This document shows, piece by piece, positions 6,074 through 10,964 of a stretch of 10,964 nt of DNA. Location: contig JBOGFJ010000295.1 of NCBI GenBank assembly GCA_050743385.1, positions 1 to 10,964 on the forward strand. Reading direction: 5' to 3'. This DNA comes from JACDBD01 sp050743385. GTDB lineage: Bacteria; Actinomycetota; Acidimicrobiia; IMCC26256; JACDBD01. Made by a program: the position numbers and the translations under genes. The notes under the pieces are model-generated. The model worked only from the letters and a program-made list of their open reading frames with translations, had not been told where the DNA came from and did no database searches. The stretch's first letter is position 1; each line of letters opens with the position of its first letter.

Positions 6074-7207
6074 TCACGGCGGGACGAGGTTCCAGTTGCC
6101 GGGTTCGCCTGTGGCTTTCCAGCCGTGGTGGGTCTTGAGGTCGTGGTGGTGGGGGCAGATCCGCCACGTGTTGGCGATGCTGGTGGGGCCGCCGTCGGCG
6201 ACAGGTGTGACGTGGTCGATCTGGAGGAAGTGGTCGTTGGCGCAACCGTTCACGCCGCAGGTCGGGTACTTGGCTTCGAGGGCGCGCCGCAGCTTGGCGG
6301 GGATGGTGCGCTTGGGGCTCGAGACGGTGGTGATGTCGTCGCCGTCGCGGGCGAGGACGCTGACGACGGCGTCGTCGAGGAGCGCCCGGGCGGTGGTGAC
6401 GGGGACCGGGCCGACGCCGGTGATGTCGCAGCGTTCCCCGGTCTTGGTGTGGCCGCGGGCGAGCGCGGCGCTGTCGACGGTGACGCGGACCTCGGTGGGC
6501 TTGCACGGCCCTTCGGTGGCGAGGGCGACGAGGGCGTCGGCCATGTACGCGGCGCGGGGTTCGCGACGGCCGGCGGCGCGGGCCTCGCGGAAGATGCGGT
6601 CGGTGTGGGCTTGCCAGGCGGAGTCGAAGCGGGCGCCGGCGTCGGGAGCGAGACGGCCGGAGAGCTCGTAGGCGCCGTCGGGCCCGGTCCACTGATGGGC
6701 GCGGCGGGTGACATGCAGGTGGCGGGCCCAGGCGGCGTCGTCGGCTTCGGCGCCGGCGCGTACCTGGCGGCACCGGTCGCGCAGCCCCTTGACGCCGGTC
6801 TGCCCGGCGGTCTCCAACAGGTCGGCTTCGGCGTCAGGATCCGCGCCCGCCGCCGAAGTGATCTCGGCCGCCTGGGTCTCCGACAGCGCGCCGGCACGGA
6901 ACGCGGCGTCGGTCTCGGGCAGCGCGTCCAGCGCACGCGCCGTCTCCAGCGTGCGCGCCGCCGCCCCGACCGTCTCGCCGGTCTTGGCGGCCAGCCAGTG
7001 CCCGGCGCTGCGATGCCCCTCGTCGCGCCAGACCCTCGTCTCCTCCACCCGGCGCGCCGCCAGCGTCTCTATCGCGGCGCACACCCGCTTTCCGTGACCG
7101 GCGAGCTCGACCAGGGCAGCGGCATCGCGTCCTTCGAGGCACGCGGCATCGAGCGCGCGCGCCGTCGTCTCGAACGTCGCGATGGCGGTGCGGAGGCCGT
7201 CGAACAC
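6074..7207 (-). CDS. DUF222 / 13E12-repeat-family protein with C-terminal HNH endonuclease domain
   Basis: The 377-residue product has a long Ala/Arg-rich helical DUF222 region (about 1-290), followed by an HNH nuclease fold. The nuclease core has zinc-binding Cys317 and Cys322 (CGVNGC), the catalytic DH pair (Asp331-His332 in QIDHVTP), Asn346 (SIANTW), and CPHHHD (Cys351 to Asp356), with His in the last metal-ligand position. The motif is intact, so it is probably an active DNA nuclease. This family is abundant and often multicopy in actinobacteria, where it includes the M. tuberculosis 13E12 REP proteins; its physiological role is not settled. The GTG start has a GGAGGGG ribosome binding site with a 4-nt spacer. 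It has its own promoter overlapped by a LexA box, so DNA-damage induction is expected. Confidence 0.93.
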   Translation of the reverse strand: MFDGLRTAIATFETTARALDAACLEGRDAAALVELAGHGKRVCAAIETLAARRVEETRVWRDEGHRSAGHWLAAKTGETVGAAARTLETARALDALPETDAAFRAGALSETQAAEITSAAGADPDAEADLLETAGQTGVKGLRDRCRQVRAGAEADDAAWARHLHVTRRAHQWTGPDGAYELSGRLAPDAGARFDSAWQAHTDRIFREARAAGRREPRAAYMADALVALATEGPCKPTEVRVTVDSAALARGHTKTGERCDITGVGPVPVTTARALLDDAVVSVLARDGDDITTVSSPKRTIPAKLRRALEAKYPTCGVNGCANDHFLQIDHVTPVADGGPTSIANTWRICPHHHDLKTHHGWKATGEPGNWNLVPP

Positions 7208-7213
7208 GCGTCC
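7202..7213. promoter_or_regulatory. Degenerate second LexA-like site over the HNH start codon
   Basis: GAAC, four bases (ACGC), then GTCC is one base from the GAAC-N4-GTTC LexA core. It covers the GTG start codon and ribosome binding site region. The flanking bases (TCGAACAC and TCCCCT) also repeat those of the clear LexA box 65 bp upstream, so the two stretches look like a diverged duplication. Binding here is uncertain. Confidence 0.35.
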
Positions 7214-7258
7214 CCTCCGGGCTGGTCACGGTCGGGGGAAGCGAGGGAAGCCACTGCC

Positions 7259-7287
7259 ACCTTATCGAACACACGTTCCCCTGTCAA
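7259..7287 (-). promoter_or_regulatory. Sigma70-type promoter of the HNH gene
   Basis: On the minus strand a perfect -35 TTGACA (7287-7282), a 17-bp spacer and a -10 TAAGGT (7264-7259) point at the HNH gene. Transcription should start near 7252, giving a leader of about 45 nt that contains the GGAGGGG ribosome binding site. This is the best promoter in the window. The spacer holds a LexA box, so binding would block RNA polymerase. Confidence 0.8.
7266..7279. promoter_or_regulatory. LexA (SOS) box in the HNH promoter
   Basis: CGAACACACGTTCC has the palindromic GAAC-N4-GTTC core of Gram-positive and actinobacterial LexA/DinR sites (consensus as recalled, CGAACRNRYGTTYG or ...YC), matching R, R and Y positions in the central four bases. 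It lies inside the spacer between -35 and -10 of the HNH promoter, the classical repression position. In M. tuberculosis several 13E12 family genes are reported as LexA-regulated, which agrees with this placement. Confidence 0.75.
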
Positions 7288-7314
7288 GGCGATTCGGGAG
7301 ATCCGCCGGAAAGC

Positions 7315-7764
7315 TCACGCGTCGTCGGGCGCCTCGCGGCCGTACTGATCGGGGATCGCACCCCATCCCATCACCGGGACGGGTTCGAGCGGAACCTCGC
7401 CCGCCTCCTCTTCCGGGTCGACGTCGGACCGCATGAGCCGACACCGATGCTCCCAGTTGTCGCCGAGATCGAACACGTAGGTGAAGACGTCGCCGGGGCG
7501 GACCAGCGCAGCGACGGCCTCGGACTCCTCGTCGATGACGCCCTCATCGTCGGGATCGGGCATACCGATACGGCGCCCGTCAGCGAGCGTGAACTCGTGC
7601 AGGTGGCCGCGGTCCCAGCGGGCGAACGCGGTGTCGATGGCATCGGCGAGATCGCCGAAGGTGTGGTCGCCCCCGATCACGAAGTCTCGCCCGGGTGGCC
7701 GGTCGATCTCGATCGGACCGTCGACCAGGTCGACACGCAGCAGGTGCCAGCGGTCGCGCGTCAC
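7315..7764 (-). CDS. Plasmid pRiA4b ORF-3-like domain protein
   Basis: The 149-residue product matches the pRiA4b ORF-3-like family, a domain also carried as passenger protein on IS1096-type elements. Its signatures are RGHLHEFTLADGRRIGMPD (52-70), FTYVFDLGDNWEHRCRL (94-110), the family's hallmark strand, and VMGWGAIPDQYGRE (131-144). Function of the family is not established. The GTG start overlaps the stop of the upstream LLM oxidoreductase by 4 bp (GTGA, 7761-7764), so it is very probably translationally coupled to that enzyme. No transposase or inverted repeats are seen nearby, so it does not look like part of an intact mobile element. It ends upstream of the HNH promoter, in which no clear terminator is visible. 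Confidence 0.88.
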   Translation of the reverse strand: MTRDRWHLLRVDLVDGPIEIDRPPGRDFVIGGDHTFGDLADAIDTAFARWDRGHLHEFTLADGRRIGMPDPDDEGVIDEESEAVAALVRPGDVFTYVFDLGDNWEHRCRLMRSDVDPEEEAGEVPLEPVPVMGWGAIPDQYGREAPDDA

Positions 7765-8936
7765 GCGGGCGCGTCGGCGCTCGGCTGCTTGGCCGCTTTC
7801 TCCTCGGCGTGGTCGGAGATGGCCTTCATGATCGCGGTGCCGGCGCGCTCCACGAACTCACCGCCGCTCCCCGTCACCCAGTCGCACGACGCCGCCGGAG
7901 CTGCCATCGATCCCTGGAAGTGCGGCATCACGTAGCGGGCGAAGAGCTCGTAGCTCTTCAACGTCGCCTCGCGGTCGGCCCACTCGTGGGCGAAGATCAT
8001 GTACGAGCCGAATCCGCCCGACTGCTCGACGAGGCGCTCGATCTGGGCGATGGCGTCGTCGGGTGTGCCGATCACGGCGAATCCGCTGCGGTCGACCTCG
8101 GCGACGATGTCTTCGAGCTTCTCGCCGGTGCCCACCGGGCTGACCGGCAGCACGTGACGGAAGTAGTTCGCGAAGTCGACGAGCCCGAACTCCACGTCCT
8201 TGCGCGCTTGCTCCTTCGTCTCGGCGAGATGCATGGGCCCGACGAGGCGCCAGCGTGCACGGTCGACGGTCGTGCCGTGCTCGGCTGCCGTCTCCTCCAT
8301 GACGTTCCAGTGCTGGCCGAGCACATCGAAGCCCGACTCGCTGGTGGCCCCGACGGAGAGGAGCCCGAGTCCGTGGCGCGCCGCCGCGCGGGGCCCGGCC
8401 GGTGAGATCGAAGCTGCGACCACGACGTCGAAGCACGGCTGTGTGTAGGGCGCGAGCTGGAGGCGGGCGTCGCGCAGCTCGAACCACTCGGTCTTCATCG
8501 TCACGGGCCGGTCGCCCCGGAGGAGGGCCATGATCGCGTCGAGGCCCTCGTCCATCCGGGGCCGCTGGTCGTTGGGCTCGATGCCGAGCATGTGCGCGTC
8601 GGAGGTGAGCTGCCCCGGCCCGCAGCCGAGCATCGCCCGACCGCGCGTGAGGTGATCGAGCAGCACCATCCGGTCGGCGAGCACCAAGGGGTGGTGGTAG
8701 GGGAGCGAGTTCACGCCCGTTCCGAGCTTGATGTGCTTCGTGCGCTCGGCCGCGATCCCGATGAACACCTCGGGTGAGGCGATGATCTCGAAGCCCGCCG
8801 AGTGGTGCTCGCCGATCCAGGCTTCGTCGAATCCGAGGCGGTCGAGGTGCTGGATCAGCTCCAGATCACGTTCGAGCGCGAGCGTCGGGTTCTGGCCGAC
8901 GGGATGGAACGGGGCGAGGAAGATGCCGAAGCGCAT
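7761..8936 (-). CDS. LLM-class flavin-dependent monooxygenase, limonene-1,2-monooxygenase-like
   Basis: The 391-residue product is a luciferase-like FMN-dependent monooxygenase, which uses a separately reduced flavin and O2. Seen are the N-terminal strand RFGIFLAPFHPVGQNP (2-17), FDEAWIGEHHSAG (36-48), with the paired histidines of the flavin-binding barrel, LGTGVNSLPYHHPLVLADRM (71-90), and GRAMLGCGPGQLTSDAHMLGI (99-119), which binds the flavin phosphate. This pattern and length are close to the limonene 1,2-monooxygenase-like branch, as judged by memory only. Substrate could be a terpene, other alkene or a Baeyer-Villiger ketone. It is the first gene of an operon with the pRiA4b-like gene and is divergent from a MEST-like hydrolase, across a perfect 24-bp operator-like palindrome. 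The ATG has no Shine-Dalgarno; its transcript may be nearly leaderless. Confidence 0.9.
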   Translation of the reverse strand: MRFGIFLAPFHPVGQNPTLALERDLELIQHLDRLGFDEAWIGEHHSAGFEIIASPEVFIGIAAERTKHIKLGTGVNSLPYHHPLVLADRMVLLDHLTRGRAMLGCGPGQLTSDAHMLGIEPNDQRPRMDEGLDAIMALLRGDRPVTMKTEWFELRDARLQLAPYTQPCFDVVVAASISPAGPRAAARHGLGLLSVGATSESGFDVLGQHWNVMEETAAEHGTTVDRARWRLVGPMHLAETKEQARKDVEFGLVDFANYFRHVLPVSPVGTGEKLEDIVAEVDRSGFAVIGTPDDAIAQIERLVEQSGGFGSYMIFAHEWADREATLKSYELFARYVMPHFQGSMAAPAASCDWVTGSGGEFVERAGTAIMKAISDHAEEKAAKQPSADAPA

Positions 8937-8944
8937 GGCCGGTC

Positions 8945-8974
8945 ATTGCACTCGACACTTGACCGAACGGTCAA
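8945..8974 (-). promoter_or_regulatory. Possible promoter of the LLM monooxygenase operon
   Basis: On the minus strand TTGACC (8974-8969) and TGCAAT (8950-8945) are spaced by 18 bp, and the -10 ends eight bases before the ATG at 8936. The -35 and most of the spacer lie inside the 24-bp inverted repeat, so a bound protein would occlude the promoter. The hexamers are imperfect (4/6 at -10), so this is a working assignment. Confidence 0.45.
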
Positions 8975-8978
8975 GTGT
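8955..8978. promoter_or_regulatory. 24-bp perfect inverted repeat, TetR-type operator candidate
   Basis: The left arm ACACTTGACCG (8955-8965) and right arm CGGTCAAGTGT (8968-8978) are exact reverse complements around a 2-bp AA centre. Length, spacing and the TGACCG half-site resemble operators of TetR-family repressors. It is centred between two divergent genes, the LLM monooxygenase (start 8936) and the MEST-like hydrolase (start 8995), and overlaps the probable promoter of the former. The regulator gene is not in the window, so the family assignment is an inference. Confidence 0.8.
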
Positions 8979-8994
8979 GGGCGAGCGTGGACAC

Positions 8995-9867
8995 GTGGCC
9001 ATCGCAGAGTGGGAACGCGCCGGAGAGCGGCGGCGCGTCGCCGGCCATGACCTGTTCGTGGTCGACCACGGCCGCGACCGACCCGGCGACCCCGTCATCG
9101 TCCTGCACGGCTTCCCGACGTGCTCGCTCGACTGGCGTGACGCCATCGCCCGCCTCGCAGGTCATCGGCGTGTCGTGACGATGGACTTCCTCGGCTTCGG
9201 GCTCTCGGAGAAGCCGGACCAGCACTACTCGCTCTTCGAGCAGGCCGACCTGATCGACGTGCTGGTCGCCGAGCTGGGCATCGAGCGCGCCGTGCTCGTG
9301 AGCCACGACATGGGTGACTCGGTTGCCGGCGAGCTGCTCGCACGCAGCAGTGCCGGCGACCTCGACTTCGAGATCGCCGGGCGCGTGGTCAGCAACGGGA
9401 GCATCTACCTCGGGATGGCCCAGCTCACCGACGGCCAGAAGATGTTGCTGTCACTCCCCGACGAGATCGTGGCCGAGGACGCGGCGCCGACGGTCGAGCT
9501 GCTGGCGGCCGCGCTCCGGGCGACGCTCGCGCCCGACGCGACCGTGCCCGAGGACGAGCTCGCCGTGCTGGCGGAGCTCATTGTGCGCGACGGCGGCAAC
9601 CGGCTGCTGCCCCGCACCATCCGCTATGTCGAAGAGCGACGCGAGCACGAGACTCGCTGGACGGGCGCGATCGAGCGCCATCCCGCACCGCTCACGATCG
9701 TCTGGGGCGATGTCGACCCCATCGCGGTGTGGCCCATGGCCGAGCGCCTGCATGCGGCCCGTCCCGACGCCACGCTCGTGCGCCTGGCGGGCATCGGCCA
9801 CTACCCGATGCTCGAAGCGCCGGACGCGTTCGGCGCCGCGCTCGAGCACGCGCTGGCGAACCCCTGA
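8995..9867 (+). CDS. MEST-like alpha/beta hydrolase (aspartate nucleophile, epoxide-hydrolase superfamily)
   Basis: The 290-residue product has HGFPTCSLDW (38-47), DFLGFGLSEKP (64-74), HYSLFEQADLI (77-87), the nucleophile elbow SHDMGDSVA (Asp105), a candidate acid in WGDVDPIA (Asp239/241) and the histidine GIGHYP (His269). The DFLGFGxSxKP, HYSxFEQA and LSHD-GD-VA run is characteristic of the MEST/PEG1 branch, known mostly from vertebrates and also found in bacteria. An aspartate nucleophile fits epoxide hydrolases and dehalogenases; the residue after it is Met, not the Trp of haloalkane dehalogenases. GTG 8995 is chosen because GTG 8977 would put the palindrome into the gene; neither has a clear Shine-Dalgarno. 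Divergence from a monooxygenase suggests it acts on that enzyme's product, perhaps an epoxide. The substrate is unknown. Confidence 0.9.
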   Translation: MAIAEWERAGERRRVAGHDLFVVDHGRDRPGDPVIVLHGFPTCSLDWRDAIARLAGHRRVVTMDFLGFGLSEKPDQHYSLFEQADLIDVLVAELGIERAVLVSHDMGDSVAGELLARSSAGDLDFEIAGRVVSNGSIYLGMAQLTDGQKMLLSLPDEIVAEDAAPTVELLAAALRATLAPDATVPEDELAVLAELIVRDGGNRLLPRTIRYVEERREHETRWTGAIERHPAPLTIVWGDVDPIAVWPMAERLHAARPDATLVRLAGIGHYPMLEAPDAFGAALEHALANP

Positions 9868-10167
9868 ACCCTGGACATCACGGCCGGCGACAACGCGCAC
9901 AGATCGGCTCCTCTCCGTCAAGAGAGTCGCGGTGACTCTGAAGCGTGCCGGCCCGATCCGGCGTTCTGGGGCGCGGTGTCGGCGCGAGTGATACCGAGCG
10001 GTGTGGGGGCTCACGTCGACGCCGGCAAGATGCGTGAAGCGGCGAACCGACCCTCATAGTGATGCGCATGGGTGGGAAGCACCGTTGTTGTCGCTTCGTC
10101 GTGGAGCACCTGTACGGGTTCATCGACCTGGCACCATGAGGGATCCCGAGCCGGAGGTGCGCACGTC
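9868..10167. other. 300-bp intergenic region after the MEST-like hydrolase
   Basis: No convincing coding sequence, RNA gene or repeat family is seen here on either strand. It holds two small hairpins near its start (9923-9962). It ends in the ribosome binding site of the next gene (GGAGGTG, 10153-10159). CATAGT at 10055-10060 is a weak -10 candidate without a -35. The promoter of the downstream SnoaL-like gene must lie here or further upstream, but cannot be placed. Confidence 0.5.
9923..9962 (+). terminator. Two adjacent short hairpins, possible terminator
   Basis: AGAGTC (9923-9928) pairs with GACTCT (9934-9939) around a 5-nt loop, and GCCGG (9947-9951) pairs with CCGGC (9958-9962) around a 6-nt loop. 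They lie 55-95 bp downstream of the hydrolase stop. There is no U-tract, although actinobacterial terminators often lack one. The stems are short, so confidence is low. Confidence 0.25.
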
Positions 10168-10581
10168 GTGAGCGATTGGATGCAGCGATATCTGGATGCC
10201 TGGAACAGCCACGATGGGGCCAAGGTGGCCGCGTTCATGGCCGAAGACGCCACGTATGAGGACGTGGCGCTCGGGTCTATCCACGACGGACGCGATGCCA
10301 TCGAGGCATTCGTCGACGAGACTGAACAGTTCTCGAAGGACTACCGGTTCACCTCGGTGAGCGAGCAGGCAAGTGGCGACCGCTACGCCTTCGAATGGGA
10401 GATGACCGGCACAAACACCGGCGAAGTGGCCGGCTTGCCGGCGACAAACAAGCCGTACAGCACTCGTGGCGTCTCCATCGGACGGGTTGATGCCGACGGC
10501 AAGATTACGCAGAACCGCGACTACTGGAACATGGCCGAGTACTTGATGCAGGTCGGCATCCTTCCAGCGCCGGAAGCGTAA
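10168..10581 (+). CDS. SnoaL-like (NTF2-fold) polyketide cyclase-family protein
   Basis: The 137-residue product has the SnoaL-like NTF2 fold: N-terminal helices MQRYLDAWNSHDGAKVAAFM (5-24), AEDATYEDVALGSIHDGRDAIEAFVDET (25-52), strands DYRFTSVSEQASGDRYAFEWEMTGTNTGEV (58-87), the GLPATNKPYSTRGVSIGRVDADGKI loop and strand (89-113), and the C-terminal NRDYWNMAEYLMQVGILP (116-133). NRDYW places an acidic residue where SnoaL-type cyclases have a catalytic aspartate, but many relatives are uncharacterised. Start GTG 10168 has a good GGAGGTG ribosome binding site 8 nt upstream. Several codons end in A or T (TCT, ATT, ACA, AGT), slightly unlike the neighbouring genes. No operon partner is visible; the substrate is unknown. 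Confidence 0.88.
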   Translation: MSDWMQRYLDAWNSHDGAKVAAFMAEDATYEDVALGSIHDGRDAIEAFVDETEQFSKDYRFTSVSEQASGDRYAFEWEMTGTNTGEVAGLPATNKPYSTRGVSIGRVDADGKITQNRDYWNMAEYLMQVGILPAPEA

Positions 10582-10796
10582 CGACTGCAGCGAATCCGGT
10601 CGGTGAAGCGACGATCGACAGCCTTGGCTGGTGCCCCACGCGCCTTCTGGGCGCCGGTCGGTACGCATACGTCCACATCGCCGACTCGGTCGCGCGCCGG
10701 CGATAGGTTCTCGACTTCGCCGCCCGTCCGACCTCGTGCCGCCGTGGTAGCGAAGGCAGGAGCGGCTACCTGACATCTGAGGACAAGGACACGACC
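10582..10796. other. 215-bp intergenic region before the RibD-family gene
   Basis: No gene is supported in this stretch. TAGGTT (10704-10709) fits the TAnnnT pattern but has no -35. A small inverted repeat, GGTAGC (10746-10751) with GCTACC (10765-10770) around 13 nt, lies 27-51 bp before the next start codon and could be an operator or leader hairpin. Confidence 0.4.
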
Positions 10797-10964
10797 ATGC
10801 CGGACCTCCTCGTCGACTTCATCACCTCCCTCGACGGCTACGCGTCGGGGGAGGGCTGGCCCGGCTTCTGGGGTCTCGAGGGGCCTGAGTACCTCACCTG
10901 GCTGGGTGAGCAACCCGAGGTCACGTACGTGATGGGAGCGAACACGTACCGGCTGATGTCGGGC
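10797..10964 (+). CDS. RibD C-terminal / dihydrofolate reductase-like protein, 5' part
   Basis: Only the first 56 codons are in the window; the gene runs off the end. The visible part begins with a strand and SLDGYASGEG loop (FITSLDGYAS, 8-17), as in bacterial RibD C-terminal-domain/DHFR-like reductases, and VMGANTYRLM (45-54), matching the NADPH-binding G-x-x-TY motif of this group. Such proteins reduce pyrimidine-type or uncharacterised substrates with NADPH; most of the small stand-alone ones have no known substrate. ATG 10797 is chosen for the match to family starts; AGGA sequences 8-15 nt upstream give a moderate ribosome binding site. Nothing suggests linkage to a riboflavin operon. Confidence 0.85.
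   Translation, partial: MPDLLVDFITSLDGYASGEGWPGFWGLEGPEYLTWLGEQPEVTYVMGANTYRLMSG

Noticed and set aside
6125..7348. A 407-residue plus-strand frame opposite the HNH gene.
   Set aside because: The composition is Gly/Ala/Val/Asp-rich with no motif, and the minus strand encodes an intact DUF222-HNH protein with promoter and ribosome binding site.
7315..7764. Insertion sequence remnant around the pRiA4b-like gene.
   Set aside because: No transposase, terminal inverted repeats or target-site duplication was seen, and the gene is precisely overlapped with a metabolic gene.
8995..9867. Haloalkane dehalogenase identity for the MEST-like hydrolase.
   Set aside because: The residue after the nucleophilic aspartate is Met rather than the halide-binding Trp, and the surrounding motifs match MEST better.
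10120..10776. A 218-residue minus-strand frame opposite the SnoaL-like gene.
   Set aside because: It has no domain and lies antisense to a gene with a good ribosome binding site and the expected fold signature.

Overview
The window is very GC-rich, densely packed, with GTG starts on several genes, several gene starts that look leaderless, and a Gram-positive-type LexA box. Together with two luciferase-like (LLM) flavin oxidoreductases, a WS/DGAT acyltransferase and a DUF222/13E12-type HNH protein, this points to an actinobacterium (Actinomycetota). The class cannot be fixed from the sequence. Nothing indicates a plasmid, phage, CRISPR locus or rRNA/tRNA; it reads as chromosomal metabolic DNA.

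Region 1 (about 1-3600, minus strand): a RecB-like Fe-S nuclease, then a PAP2-family phosphatase, a DsbA/FrnE-like thioredoxin-fold protein and a WS/DGAT acyltransferase. The phosphatase (which could make diacylglycerol) and the acyltransferase (which could esterify it) would fit a neutral-lipid pathway. An 11-bp inverted repeat spaced by four helical turns lies upstream of the phosphatase. Region 2 (3600-6070): an F420/FMN-type LLM oxidoreductase (+), an alpha/beta hydrolase (-) converging on it, and a SnoaL/NTF2-like protein (+) divergent from the hydrolase with a palindrome between them.

Region 3 (6070-7310): a DUF222-HNH endonuclease (-) with a textbook promoter (TTGACA, 17 bp, TAAGGT) whose spacer holds a near-perfect LexA box, so it is probably SOS-inducible. 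Region 4 (7315-9867): a limonene-monooxygenase-like LLM oxidoreductase, translationally coupled (4-bp overlap) to a pRiA4b ORF-3-like protein, and divergent from a MEST-like alpha/beta hydrolase with an aspartate nucleophile of the epoxide-hydrolase type. A perfect 24-bp inverted repeat sits between them and looks like a TetR-type operator. This is the best candidate for an undescribed small system: a co-regulated oxidation/epoxide-hydrolysis module. Region 5 (9868-10964): a 300-bp gap with two small hairpins, a SnoaL-like protein with a clear ribosome binding site, and the start of a RibD/DHFR-family reductase cut by the window edge.
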